A DNA stretch of 64,000 nt. Origin: Actinoplanes sp040639655. GTDB taxonomy: Bacteria; Actinomycetota; Actinomycetes; Mycobacteriales; Micromonosporaceae. Positions 42,277-50,856 of the stretch are shown here, one piece after another (positions within the stretch are counted from its first letter, which is position 1; the number at the start of each line of letters is the position of its first letter). The stretch spans positions 1 through 64,000 of the forward strand of contig NZ_JBFAAI010000038.1 in NCBI RefSeq assembly GCF_040639655.1. The letters run 5' to 3'. The notes below the pieces were generated by a model. That model was not told where the DNA came from, did no database searches, and saw only the letters and a list, made by a program, of their open reading frames with translations. The position numbers were made by a program, and so were the translations under genes.

Positions 42277-42882
42277 ATGTCCGCACGGCGCATCGGGATC
42301 ATGGGTGGCACCTTCGACCCCATCCATCACGGTCACCTGGTCGCGGCGAGCGAGGTCCAGGCCCGCTTCGACCTCGACGAGGTCATGTTCGTGCCGACCG
42401 GCCAGCCGTACGAGAAGGGTCGTGTGTCGCCCGCCGAGGACCGCTACCTGATGACCGTCGTGGCGACCGCCTCGAACCCGCGCTTCCACGTCAGCCGCGC
42501 CGACATCGACCGCGACGGCCCCACCTACACCGTCGACACCCTGCGCGACATGCGTGCCGTGTACGGCCAGTCGGCGGAGCTCTACTTCATCACCGGAGCC
42601 GACGCGCTGGCCCGGATCATGTCGTGGAAGGACGCGCTCACCATGCTCGGCCTGGCCCACTTCATCGGGGTGACCCGGCCGGGTTTCGAGCTGACCAACA
42701 AGCATCTGCCGGCCGACAGCGTGACCCTGGTCGAGGTGCCCGCCATGGCCATCTCCTCCAGCGACTGCCGTAATCGGGTGGCAGCCGGCCTGCCGGTCTG
42801 GTACCTGGTACCGGACGGTGTTGTGCAGTACATCAACAAGCGGGGCCTCTATCGGGACTCGGGTATTACCGGGCCGGTGTGA
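42277..42882 (+). CDS. nadD: Nicotinate-nucleotide adenylyltransferase
   Basis: The product makes deamido-NAD from nicotinate mononucleotide and ATP (NAD biosynthesis), 201 residues. The nucleotidyltransferase motif GIMGGTFDPIHHGHLVAASE is at the N-terminus and the C-terminal AMAISSSDCRNRVAAG is the ISSTxIR-equivalent. ATG 42277 has TATCCT (42265-42270) ending six bases upstream and no ribosome binding site, suggesting a leaderless transcript. It heads a nadD-rsfS-phosphatase series with the same order as in mycobacteria. Confidence 0.96.
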   Translation: MSARRIGIMGGTFDPIHHGHLVAASEVQARFDLDEVMFVPTGQPYEKGRVSPAEDRYLMTVVATASNPRFHVSRADIDRDGPTYTVDTLRDMRAVYGQSAELYFITGADALARIMSWKDALTMLGLAHFIGVTRPGFELTNKHLPADSVTLVEVPAMAISSSDCRNRVAAGLPVWYLVPDGVVQYINKRGLYRDSGITGPV

Positions 42883-42922
42883 GACGCTTGAAGTCCTGAA
42901 AACCCTACCGAGGGGACTCCTT

Positions 42923-43318
42923 TTGCCCGTCAATGAACGCGCTCTCGAACTAGCCCTGGCGGCCGCGCAGGCCGCTGCGGACAAGAAGGCGCAGGACATC
43001 TCCATCATCGACGTCGGCGACCAGATCTACATCACCGACGCCTTCGTCATCGCCTCCGGAGCGAACGAGCGTCAGGTGATCGCGATCGTCGACGCGATCG
43101 AGGAAGCGCTGCTCAACCTGCCGGAGAAGGCGAAACCCGCCCGCCGGGAGGGAGAGCGCCAGGGCCGCTGGGTGCTGCTCGACTTCGTCGACATCGTGGT
43201 GCACGTCCAGCACGTCGAGGAGCGCGAGTTCTACGCTCTCGACCGCCTGTGGAAGGACTGCCCCATCATCCCGTTCGTCGACCGGGACCTGGCCGAAGCC
43301 GGCGCCGAGGCGCCGTGA
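42923..43318 (+). CDS. rsfS: Ribosomal silencing factor RsfS
   Basis: The product binds L14 and blocks 30S-50S joining in slow growth, 131 residues. The family core KKAQDISIIDVGDQIYITDAF, WVLLDFVDIVVHVQHVEERE and FYALDRLWKDCP is intact. The start is TTG, decided by GAGGGGA (42910-42916) six bases upstream; no ATG/GTG fits in frame. It overlaps the following phosphatase gene by GTGA. Confidence 0.95.
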   Translation: MPVNERALELALAAAQAAADKKAQDISIIDVGDQIYITDAFVIASGANERQVIAIVDAIEEALLNLPEKAKPARREGERQGRWVLLDFVDIVVHVQHVEEREFYALDRLWKDCPIIPFVDRDLAEAGAEAP

Positions 43319-43947
43319 TCCGCCTGATCGTCTGGCGGCACGGCAACACCGACTGGAACGCGGGCTCCCGCGTGCAGGGACAGACCGATGTGCCGCTCAA
43401 CGACCTCGGCCGCCGTCAGGCCGCCGAAGCCGCCGAGCTGCTCGTCCGCCTGCGCCCGGCCGCGATCGTCGCCAGCGATCTGCGCCGGGCCGCCGACACC
43501 GCCGCCGCGCTCGCCGGCCGTACCGGTCTCACCGTCACCACCGACGAGCGGCTCCGTGAGCGCTTCTTCGGCGAGTGGCAGGGCCTGACGATGGCCGAGG
43601 TCGCCGCCCGGCGCCCCGAGGAGCACGCCCGCTGGACCGCCGGTGAGGACGTCGTCGGCGGCGACGTGGAGACCCTCGACGACCTGGGTAAACGGGTCTC
43701 CGAGGCGCTCCAGGACGCGGCTCTGCTCGCCCCGGCCGGCAGTGTCGTGGTGGTCGCCACCCACGGCGCCGCGGCCCGCCAGGGCGTCGGTCACCTGCTC
43801 GGCTGGCGGCGTGAGCAGATGCGCACGCTGCGGGCTCTGCAGAACTGCCACTGGGTGGAGCTCACCCACGACGACGCCCGGGGCTGGCAGATGGCCTCGT
43901 ACAACGTCGGGGTCCTCAGCGACCGTCCGGTCCCGCCGCCGGTCTGA
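43315..43947 (+). CDS. Histidine phosphatase family protein, GpgP-like
   Basis: A 210-residue phosphoglycerate-mutase-fold phosphatase. The catalytic RHG triplet is LIVWRHGNTDWN near residue 8, followed by TDVPLNDLGRRQA, the second-Arg region SDLRRAADTAAALA, and the second His in VVVATHGAAARQGV. In mycobacteria the gene after rsfS at this place encodes glucosyl-3-phosphoglycerate phosphatase (GpgP, methylglucose lipopolysaccharide pathway). Synteny suggests the same role, but no second pathway gene is present here. GTG overlaps the rsfS stop. Confidence 0.85.
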   Translation: MIRLIVWRHGNTDWNAGSRVQGQTDVPLNDLGRRQAAEAAELLVRLRPAAIVASDLRRAADTAAALAGRTGLTVTTDERLRERFFGEWQGLTMAEVAARRPEEHARWTAGEDVVGGDVETLDDLGKRVSEALQDAALLAPAGSVVVVATHGAAARQGVGHLLGWRREQMRTLRALQNCHWVELTHDDARGWQMASYNVGVLSDRPVPPPV

Positions 43948-43982
43948 TGGAACCGTCCACCCTCAGGGAACGTCTGAACACC

Positions 43983-44354
43983 ATGCTGATCCGTAAGACC
44001 GTCGTCCCCGCCGCGCTGCTTCTGGCGCTCACCGCCGGTTGCGCGAACAACAACCCCACCACCCAACCTGCCGGTGGCGCCCCCGAACCGGCCACGGCCT
44101 CCCCGGTCCCGGCGCTGTCCGCGGCCCCCGGCGAGACCGTCCTCACCGGCACCGTCACCGCCGGTGTCGAGCCGAGATGCCTGCTCCTCAAGGACGGCAC
44201 CGGCGACCATCTGCTGATCGTCGAGGACGAGAAGCTCAAGTCGGCACTCCAGGTGGGCGCCGAGGTCACCGTGGCCGGAAAGAGCGCCGAAGGCATGATG
44301 ACCACCTGCATGCAGGGGAAGCCGTTCGTGGTCACCTCGGTGGCCGCCGGGTGA
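43983..44354 (+). CDS. Small lipoprotein with OB-like domain
   Basis: A 123-residue predicted lipoprotein. Signal peptide MLIRKTVVPAALLLALTAGC has lipobox LTAGC. A Pro/Ala linker leads to a beta-rich domain (LTGTVTAGVEPRCLLLKDGT and VGAEVTVAGKS) resembling OB-fold proteins, with Cys residues that might pair (PRCLLL and TTCMQG). An alternative start ATG 43947 overlaps the previous stop (TGATG) and would add 12 residues before the signal; I prefer 43983 for the canonical signal peptide and an AGGGAA upstream. Function unknown. Confidence 0.7.
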   Translation: MLIRKTVVPAALLLALTAGCANNNPTTQPAGGAPEPATASPVPALSAAPGETVLTGTVTAGVEPRCLLLKDGTGDHLLIVEDEKLKSALQVGAEVTVAGKSAEGMMTTCMQGKPFVVTSVAAG

Positions 44355-44383
44355 CACACATCTGAATCAAGTACCTTGCCTGC

Positions 44384-45232
44384 ATGACCATCGCGGTCGT
44401 CACCGACTCCACCGCGTACCTGCCGGCCGAACTGAACGGCACGTATGACCTGACCATCGTGCCGCTCACCGTCGTCATCAACGGCTGGGACGGCCTGGAG
44501 GGCATCGAGGTCTCGCCGGCCGAGGTGGCCCGCGCGCTCACCGCGCGCCGGGCCGCCGTCAGCACGTCGAGGCCCGCGCCTTCGCAGTTCGTCTCCGAGT
44601 ACCGCCGACTGCTCGATGCGGGCGCCGGCGGTGTCGTCTCGGTGCACCTGTCCGCCAAGCTCTCCGGCACCTACGAGGCGGCGCAACTCGCCGCGGCCGA
44701 GGTCGGTTCCCGGGTCCGGGTCGTCGACAGCGGGACCACCGCGATGGGCCTCGGCTTCCCCGCGCTCGCCGCCGCGGCGTCCGCTCGCAAGGGTCACGAC
44801 CTGGCGACGGTCACCCGTGCGGCCACCGAGCACGCGGCCCGCGTCACGACCCTCTTCTACGTCGACACCCTCGAGTTCCTGCGTCGCGGCGGCCGGATCG
44901 GCGCGGCGTCCGCCCTGGTCGGCACGGCATTGTCGGTCAAACCGATCCTGCACGTCGAGGACGGTGCGGTCGTCGTGCGGGACCGGGTGCGCACCGCCGG
45001 GCGAGCCCTCACCCGGCTGGTCGACCTCGCGGCCGAGGCGGCCGGCGACGGTGAGGCCGACGTCGCAGTTCACCACCTGGGCACTCCGGACCGGGCGTCC
45101 GCGCTGGTCGACGCTCTGAGCGAACGACTCGGCGATCGCCTGCGCGACTGCTATCTCACCGAGGTCGGTGCGGTGGTCGCCGCCCATACCGGCCCCGGTC
45201 TGGCCGGGGTCGTCGTCCATCGAAGAACCTGA
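44384..45232 (+). CDS. degV: DegV family fatty-acid-binding protein
   Basis: A 282-residue DegV/FakB-like protein that should bind a fatty acid, perhaps for phosphorylation by a DAK-type kinase (known for FakB in Firmicutes; no fakA here). VVTDSTAYLPAEL is the N-terminal signature, followed by STSRPAPSQFVSEYRRLLDAG and VVSVHLSAKLSGTYEAAQLA. FYVDTLEFLRRGGRIG forms the binding-pocket helix. TACCTT (44372-44377) ends six bases before the ATG and there is no ribosome binding site, suggesting a leaderless start. The order after the GpgP-like gene parallels mycobacteria. Confidence 0.92.
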   Translation: MTIAVVTDSTAYLPAELNGTYDLTIVPLTVVINGWDGLEGIEVSPAEVARALTARRAAVSTSRPAPSQFVSEYRRLLDAGAGGVVSVHLSAKLSGTYEAAQLAAAEVGSRVRVVDSGTTAMGLGFPALAAAASARKGHDLATVTRAATEHAARVTTLFYVDTLEFLRRGGRIGAASALVGTALSVKPILHVEDGAVVVRDRVRTAGRALTRLVDLAAEAAGDGEADVAVHHLGTPDRASALVDALSERLGDRLRDCYLTEVGAVVAAHTGPGLAGVVVHRRT

Positions 45233-45262
45233 GCCGTACGAACCGCGACGTGCCGCCGATTC

Positions 45263-46294
45263 TCAGGGCGGCCAGGCGGTCGCCAGCCAGCGTGCCGGGC
45301 TGTGCGTGGTGGGGGTGAGCCGCGGAGCTACCGCGGACCAGGGGAGGGTGCGGTCGCCGGCCTGGACCTCGTCGGCCTCGGGCAGGAGCGCCGGGACGTT
45401 CTCCGGCCAGACGGCGCGGGTGCGCCAGCCCTCCGCGGCGGAACCGAGCAGTTCGATCGGCGCGCAGTGCACGGACGGGTCCGGAGGTTGCCGCGAGTAC
45501 TCGTGGACGGCCAGCAGCCGCTCGGCCCGGCGGACGGTCTGGTGCAGGGGATGGTCCGGCGCGACGGTGTACGGCACCGTGCAGCCGTTGTCGTCACTGC
45601 GGTAGGCCATCGGGGACAGCGGATGCGGGGACATCGCGAAGATGGTCTCCGCCTCGGCGAAGAGAGCCGCGACCAGAGGGCTCTCGGCGGCGGTCACCAG
45701 CAGGGTCCCGCGTTCCGGGGCGAAGGCCACCGGGACACCGCCGACCTGGCCGGCCAGCCTCATGAGCCAGCCCGGCAGCAGCAGGTGCGAGGTCCAGTAC
45801 GAGTTGCCGTCGTCGACGAAACGGACGATCACCGGGCCGGTGGCGACACCCTGCAGCACCGCGCCGGTGAGATTGGCACGGGCGGTGTCGAAGACCCGAT
45901 CGGTTGGCACCTTCCAGGCTGCAGCCTGAGCCGGGGTCACATAGGTCATGGTGTTCGGTTGATCGATCACGGCGAACTCGGACAGGAACGGCAGAACCGG
46001 GCGGCACATCGGTGCTCCCGGCGCGGCGCCTCGCAGCACCGGCCGTAGCAGGGGCGCCGCCTCGGCCCAGCCGGGCGGGACCCGGAACAGGCCGGCGATG
46101 ACCGTGTCCACGGCCTTGCGCCCGGCCGACAGCGGGGCCAGCGGCAGAATCGTGTGCTCGTCGTCGCCGGGGACGGTGAACCGCACCTCGAAGGGGACCG
46201 GGTAGTAGCGCGCATCCCGGATGCCGGCCCGGCGCAGACGCCGGATCACCTGTCCGGCCAGCCGGGCGCGGGCGATCCTTCGCAGCAGGCCCAC
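45263..46294 (-). CDS. DUF1444/YtpQ-like protein, uncertain
   Basis: A 343-residue soluble protein. FAVIDQPNTMTYVTPAQAAAW and DRVFDTARANLTG recall the YtpQ/DUF1444 pattern, as does YWTSHLLLPGWLMRLAGQVG followed by ERGTLLVTAAES (binding-strand blocks). I assign this only loosely. The N-terminus (RRIARARLAGQVIRRLRRAG) is basic and helical. The GTG start has a GAGGACTACC upstream. It lies nine bases downstream of the PrmC-like gene and is probably co-transcribed with it. Role unknown. Confidence 0.6.
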   Translation of the reverse strand: MGLLRRIARARLAGQVIRRLRRAGIRDARYYPVPFEVRFTVPGDDEHTILPLAPLSAGRKAVDTVIAGLFRVPPGWAEAAPLLRPVLRGAAPGAPMCRPVLPFLSEFAVIDQPNTMTYVTPAQAAAWKVPTDRVFDTARANLTGAVLQGVATGPVIVRFVDDGNSYWTSHLLLPGWLMRLAGQVGGVPVAFAPERGTLLVTAAESPLVAALFAEAETIFAMSPHPLSPMAYRSDDNGCTVPYTVAPDHPLHQTVRRAERLLAVHEYSRQPPDPSVHCAPIELLGSAAEGWRTRAVWPENVPALLPEADEVQAGDRTLPWSAVAPRLTPTTHSPARWLATAWPP

Positions 46295-46303
46295 GGTAGT
46301 CCT

Positions 46304-47071
46304 CTATCGCTGTCGGCGCGCCACGATCGCGCGAGCGTCGAGATCATCGTCCGTGACGACGGTGGCCGTCAATCCGTTCCCATCGGCTGCCGTCGTCGCG
46401 GCGGCGGTCTGTGCCTCGGTGATCTCCGAGACGAGCAGTCCGCCCGGGGCCAGCCAGCGCGCCGCCCCGGCGGCCACCGCCCGGAACACCGTGAGGCCGT
46501 CGTCACCGCCGTCGAGCGCCGTCCGCGGTTCGTGGTCGCGAGCTTCGGACGGCAGGAACGGGATGTGCCGGGTCGCCACGTACGGGACGTTCGCCAGGAG
46601 CAGATCGATCCGGCCGTACAGCTCGGCGGGAAGTGCCTCGAAGAGATCGCCCTGATGGACGCGGCCCGGGTCGGCCAGGTTGTCCCGGGCACAGGCCACC
46701 GCGACCGGATCCAGATCCGCGGCGTACAGGGTGATGCCCGGCACCCGGTGCCGGACGGCCAGGCCCAGGGCGCCGGAACCGCAGCAGAGATCCACCACCA
46801 GCGCGTACGGGCCGAGCTCCGCGGTACCCAGGCGGACCAGGAGCTCGCTGCGGACACGTGGGACGAAGACCCCCGGGCGGAGCCGGACCCGTACGCCGCA
46901 GAAGTCGGCGTAACCGACGACCTGCTCCAGTGGTTCCCCGGCGGCGCGGCGGCCGACCATCGCACCGAGCGTGCGGTCGTCGCGCGCCGCCTCGATCAGG
47001 ACGTCCGCCTCGTCCTCGGCGAACACGCAGCCCGCGGCCCTCAGCGCGGCTACCGCCTGGCCTCGTGTCAC
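46304..47071 (-). CDS. PrmC-related putative protein (glutamine-N5) methyltransferase
   Basis: A 255-residue SAM-dependent methyltransferase of the TIGR03704 type. SAM motif I is VVDLCCGSGALGLAVRH. The catalytic-loop motif, NPPY in PrmC/HemK, reads NVPY here (LLLANVPYVATRH). FVPRVRSELLVRLG replaces the PrmC IPRPETE block. It is therefore probably not the release-factor methyltransferase itself, and its target is unknown. GTG 47071 is chosen for GGGAG six bases upstream; the upstream GTG (MDRERH) is less well placed. It is divergent from comEA across two DnaA-box-like sequences. Confidence 0.85.
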   Translation of the reverse strand: MTRGQAVAALRAAGCVFAEDEADVLIEAARDDRTLGAMVGRRAAGEPLEQVVGYADFCGVRVRLRPGVFVPRVRSELLVRLGTAELGPYALVVDLCCGSGALGLAVRHRVPGITLYAADLDPVAVACARDNLADPGRVHQGDLFEALPAELYGRIDLLLANVPYVATRHIPFLPSEARDHEPRTALDGGDDGLTVFRAVAAGAARWLAPGGLLVSEITEAQTAAATTAADGNGLTATVVTDDDLDARAIVARRQR

Positions 47072-47081
47072 GTGCCGCTCC

Positions 47082-47107
47082 CTGTCCACACTGACGAGTT
47101 GTCCACA
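47082..47107. promoter_or_regulatory. Two DnaA-box-like sequences between prmC-like gene and comEA
   Basis: CTGTCCACA (47082-47090) and TTGTCCACA (47099-47107) are direct repeats with 17-bp centre spacing. TTGTCCACA is exactly the preferred actinobacterial DnaA box. They lie in the divergent promoter region, upstream of the prmC-like ribosome binding site and of the comEA -10. Confidence 0.55.
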
Positions 47108-47149
47108 GGGCCGCGAGCGGGGGAGCGGAACGCTTCCTACGGTCGGGCC

Positions 47150-48106
47150 GTGCGAGAGGCGAAGGATAGCGGTGACGTCGTCGGAGCGCGCCTGCGGGCG
47201 GTGCTCGACGGGGGCCCGGCCGGCCGGACGGTTCCCGACGAAGGGCCGCTGGACTGGGCGGACGTGATTCCGGCATGGTCGGCGGAGGAGGACGATGTCT
47301 CCCCTTTAGGGGACGGCGCCACTATGGGGCCCGGCACGGACGGCGGCGGTTCGCGGAGGTCTTCGGGGGCCGGCGCGGGATATCCCTGGGACTCGGCTCC
47401 CTCCTCCGATCCGTCTTCCGGTCCTCCTTCCCGGCGCTCTCCGGGTCCCTCTCCCGATCTCTCCGCCGGCGTTGAACTCGGTGGGGAGGGGGCCTTCGGG
47501 GGATCGCGGCGGCAGTGGCTGCAGGCCTTCGACCCCGGGCGGCCCGGCGTGCGGGCGATGGCCGCGGTGGCGGTGGTCGTCGTGCTGGTCGCGGCGTTCC
47601 TGGCGTGGAGGTCGCGGCCACGGGTCGATCCGATCGCGGCCGGCTCCGTGTCGGTCGCGCCCAGCCCGGGTCCCGGGCACGGGCCGGGCGCCGGTGCCGA
47701 GATCGTCGTCGCGGTCGGTGGCAAGGTGCGCAAGCCGGGGCTGGTGCGTCTGGCTCCCGGGGCACGCGTCGCGGACGCGCTGACCGCGGCGGGCGGGGCC
47801 GAGCCGGGTGTGGACGTGGCGATGCTCAACCTTGCCCGGAAGGTCGTCGACGGCGAACTGATCATGGTGGGAGCAGCGGCGCCCTCCGGGCAGTCCGCTC
47901 CGGGTGCCTCCGGCGGGCTGGTCAACCTCAACACGGCCACCCTCGCCGAACTGGACACACTGCCCGGCGTCGGACCCGTCCTGGCCCAGCGGATCCTGGA
48001 CGCCCGGGACGCCCAGGGCGGCTTCCGGGGGATCAGCGACCTGCGCAAGGTCGAGGGGATCGGTGACTCGCGGTACGAGCAGCTCAAAGAGCTGGTGACG
48101 GTCTGA
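47150..48106 (+). CDS. comEA: ComEA-like DNA-binding protein (SLBB + helix-hairpin-helix)
   Basis: A 318-residue membrane-anchored DNA receptor-like protein. The N-terminal ~135 residues are acidic and Ser/Pro-rich, then one membrane helix (AMAAVAVVVVLVAAFLAW). A beta-grasp SLBB domain (EIVVAVGGKVRKPGLVRLAP) leads to a ComEA helix-hairpin-helix pair (VNLNTATLAELDTLPGVGPV; ISDLRKVEGIGD). In competent bacteria ComEA binds duplex DNA for ComEC. The GTG start has TACGGT (47138-47143) six bases upstream, leaderless in type. Stop and comEC start overlap (TGATG). Confidence 0.92.
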   Translation: MREAKDSGDVVGARLRAVLDGGPAGRTVPDEGPLDWADVIPAWSAEEDDVSPLGDGATMGPGTDGGGSRRSSGAGAGYPWDSAPSSDPSSGPPSRRSPGPSPDLSAGVELGGEGAFGGSRRQWLQAFDPGRPGVRAMAAVAVVVVLVAAFLAWRSRPRVDPIAAGSVSVAPSPGPGHGPGAGAEIVVAVGGKVRKPGLVRLAPGARVADALTAAGGAEPGVDVAMLNLARKVVDGELIMVGAAAPSGQSAPGASGGLVNLNTATLAELDTLPGVGPVLAQRILDARDAQGGFRGISDLRKVEGIGDSRYEQLKELVTV

Positions 48107-50469
48107 TGGCGGTGCCCGACCTGCGGCTGGCGGGGTTCACCATCGGGCTCTGGGCGGCGGCCCTGGCCTCGCTGCATCTCTCCGCCACGGCCGGTCTCGC
48201 GGTCGGTGGAGCGGGACTCGTCCTCGCGGGCGGGTTGCTTGCCGCCGGGCGGCCCGGTGCGGCGGCCGCCGGTCGCGGCACCCCGTGGTGCAGTGGAACG
48301 GTGCGATGGATCGGGGTGGCCGTCGCGCTCGGGGTGGGGTGCGGGGCGGTCTCCACCGCGGCGCAGGTGTCGGTACGGGAGGCGCCGGCACTCGCGGCTC
48401 TCGTCGAGGCGGGGGAGACCGTGCGGGTGGAGGCGGTGATCCGGGACGATCCGCGGCCGCTGGCCCCGACCTCCGGACCGCCGACCTACCTGATCGCCGT
48501 GGACCTGGAGTCGGTCACCGCGGGGGAGGAGCCGCCGATCCGGCTCTCCGCCCGGGGGCTCGTGCTGGGCTCGGATCCGGGGTGGCGTGCGCTGCTGCCG
48601 GGCCAGCGGTTCACGGCGACCGGCCGGCTCATGCCGCCCCGCCCCGGCGACCTGCGGGCCGCTGTCCTCTCCGCCCGGAAGCCGCCGAGCCTGACCGGCC
48701 GGCCCTCGTGGGTGCAACGTGGCGCCGGCGTACTGCGGGCCGGGCTCCAGCGCGCCTGTGAGCCGCTGCCGGACGACTCCGGCGGCCTGCTGCCGGGGCT
48801 CGTCGTGGGTGACACCAGCCGCCTGGACCCGGCCCTGGAGGAGGACTTCCGGACGACCGGGATGACCCATCTGACCGCGGTGTCCGGCACCAATGTCGCG
48901 ATCGTCCTGGGTGTGGTGCTCTTCGTGGTCCGGCGGGCGCGGGCCGGGCCACTGCTCTGCGCCGTGCTGTGCGCCGTCGCCCTGGCCGGGTTCGTCATCC
49001 TGGCCCGGCCGTCACCGAGCGTCATCCGTGCCGCGGCCATGGGTGCCATCGGACTGCTCGGACTGGCCACCGGACGGACCCGGGCCGCGGTTCCGGCACT
49101 GGCGGCGGGAGCGGCCGTGCTCCTGATCGCCGATCCGGAACTTGCGGCCGACCCCGGGTTCGCACTGTCCGTGCTGGCCACCGCCGGTCTGCTGCTGATC
49201 GCCCCGGCCTGGCGGGACGGGTTGCGCCGTGGCGGATGCCCGGCCGGGGTGGCCGAGGCGCTGGCCGTACCGGCGGCGGCCCAGGTCGCCTGCGGTCCGG
49301 TGGTCGCCGCCATCTCGGGCAGTGTCAGCCTCGTCGCGGTACCCGCCAACCTGGTCGCGGTGCCGGCCATCGCCCCGGCCACCCTGCTGGGCGTCGGCTC
49401 GGCGGTGCTGTCCCCCATCTGGCCGGACGGTGCCGGGTTCGCCGCCTGGATCGGGCACTGGCCCACCGAGTGGCTCGTGCTCGTGGCGCGCCTCGGAGCA
49501 CGCGTGCCGGCCGGGGCGCTGCCCTGGCCCGGCGGCGCGCCGGGCGGGGTGCTGCTCGCCGTGCTCACGGTGGCCTTCCTGGTGGCGGCACGCCGGGTGG
49601 TCGTCCGGCGGCTCGCCACCGTGGTCGCCCTAGGAGCGATCCTCGGCGCCCTGCCGGTGCGGCTGCTCGCCCCCGGCTGGCCGCCGCCCGGATGGCTCGT
49701 CGTGGCGTGCGCGGTCGGTCAGGGCGACGCCGTCGTGCTGGCCGCCGGGCCGGGGCGGGCCGTGGTCGTCGACGCCGGCCCCGAACCGGACGCGGTCGAC
49801 AGGTGCCTGCGGCGGCTCGGCATCCGGCACGTCGCGATCCTTGTCGTGAGCCACTTCCACGCCGACCACATCGGCGGTGTCGGCGGGGTGTTCCGGGGCC
49901 GGGAGGTCAGCGCGGTCATCGGACCCGACTGGCCGGAACCCGCGGGCGGGCGGGCCGCCGTCGAGGAGGCCGCCGCCGCGACGGGCCTCACCGTTCAGGC
50001 GGCCGGACCGGGATGGGCGGCCACCGTCGGCGACCTGCGGCTGGACGTGCTCGGGCCGGTCACGCCGATGCGTGGCACCAACTCCGACCCGAACAACAAC
50101 TCCCTCATCGTCCGGGCCGCTGCCGCCGGCCGGACCGTCCTGCTGCTCGGCGACGCGGAGACCGAGGAACAGGAGGATCTCGTGGCCGCGCTCGGAGGGG
50201 CCGCGCTGCGGGCGGACGTGCTCAAGGTGGCGCACCACGGCAGCGCGCTGCAGGCGACGTCGTTGCTGGACGCGGTCGATCCGGCGGTGGCGCTGGTCTC
50301 GGTGGGCAAGGACAACGACTACGGGCATCCGAACGCGGTGCTGCTCGGGCGGATCTCGGAGGGCGGGGCGCGCGTTCTGCGTACCGATGAATCGGGGGAT
50401 GTGGCGGCAGTCGTGGTCGACGGAGGGCTGGCGGTGGCAGCCCACGGTGAGGGCGAGGCGCCCGGCTGA
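48106..50469 (+). CDS. comEC: ComEC/Rec2 family DNA uptake channel
   Basis: A 787-residue integral membrane protein. N-terminal helices and an OB-like region (GETVRVEAVIRDDPRPL) precede the competence domain with GLVVGDTSRLDPALEEDF and MTHLTAVSGTNVAIVLGVVL. About ten membrane helices follow, then a C-terminal metallo-beta-lactamase-like domain from ~530 (VGQGDAVVLAAGPGRAVVVDAG, metal ligands SHFHADHIGG and KVAHHGS). The MBL ligands are intact, consistent with a nuclease. It is translationally coupled to comEA. ComFA, ComFC and pilus genes are not in the window. Confidence 0.95.
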   Translation: MAVPDLRLAGFTIGLWAAALASLHLSATAGLAVGGAGLVLAGGLLAAGRPGAAAAGRGTPWCSGTVRWIGVAVALGVGCGAVSTAAQVSVREAPALAALVEAGETVRVEAVIRDDPRPLAPTSGPPTYLIAVDLESVTAGEEPPIRLSARGLVLGSDPGWRALLPGQRFTATGRLMPPRPGDLRAAVLSARKPPSLTGRPSWVQRGAGVLRAGLQRACEPLPDDSGGLLPGLVVGDTSRLDPALEEDFRTTGMTHLTAVSGTNVAIVLGVVLFVVRRARAGPLLCAVLCAVALAGFVILARPSPSVIRAAAMGAIGLLGLATGRTRAAVPALAAGAAVLLIADPELAADPGFALSVLATAGLLLIAPAWRDGLRRGGCPAGVAEALAVPAAAQVACGPVVAAISGSVSLVAVPANLVAVPAIAPATLLGVGSAVLSPIWPDGAGFAAWIGHWPTEWLVLVARLGARVPAGALPWPGGAPGGVLLAVLTVAFLVAARRVVVRRLATVVALGAILGALPVRLLAPGWPPPGWLVVACAVGQGDAVVLAAGPGRAVVVDAGPEPDAVDRCLRRLGIRHVAILVVSHFHADHIGGVGGVFRGREVSAVIGPDWPEPAGGRAAVEEAAAATGLTVQAAGPGWAATVGDLRLDVLGPVTPMRGTNSDPNNNSLIVRAAAAGRTVLLLGDAETEEQEDLVAALGGAALRADVLKVAHHGSALQATSLLDAVDPAVALVSVGKDNDYGHPNAVLLGRISEGGARVLRTDESGDVAAVVVDGGLAVAAHGEGEAPG

Positions 50470-50856
50470 AGTCCTCGTCCGGGCCCGCCGGGTGCCGGGC
50501 TCACGCGTTGCCCCGCCGGTCCGCCTTGCGGCCCGCGAGCGGCGACCCTGACTCCATCCGGCTCGCCCGGTGCCCTGCCGGCTCGCCTTGCCCGGGCTTG
50601 CGCGGTGCCCTGCCGCCGCCTCGCGCGGGCTTGCGACACGCCCGGATAGCGGGATTGTTATGTCCTGTTTATGGCGGTATGAAGCTCTATAGGTGCGTTG
50701 TCATTCGGGTCGGTTGACGGAGGCATCAGGCCTGGGCAGGCGACTCTACGGGCGTACCCGCATCTTCGTTCGTCGATATGTCTGGTTTCGCATTCGGTGA
50801 TCGGCGGCCTGCGCTAACGAGTGAGACTCACAGAACTGTCGGCCGCCCGTGCGACG
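50470..50856. other. Gap between comEC and holA: degenerate GC repeats and a candidate promoter
   Basis: 50500-50640 is a patchwork of degenerate words (GGTGCCCTGCCG, CTCGCC, GGGCTTGCG), probably decayed repeats. From 50650 the base composition drops in GC and TTGTTA (50655-50660) plus TATGAA (50678-50683), 17 bp apart, form a good promoter for holA. It would give a long leader of about 170 nt with a possible 12-codon frame (MKLYRCVVIRVG, 50679). No RNA gene is recognised. Confidence 0.45.

Noticed and set aside
47082..47107. A replication origin at the DnaA boxes
   Set aside because: Only two boxes, no AT-rich unwinding region and no dnaA or dnaN beside them.
50679..50717. A 12-codon leader peptide for holA (MKLYRCVVIRVG)
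   Set aside because: No ribosome binding site, no run of identical regulatory codons and no attenuator-like hairpins follow, unlike the Trp leader.
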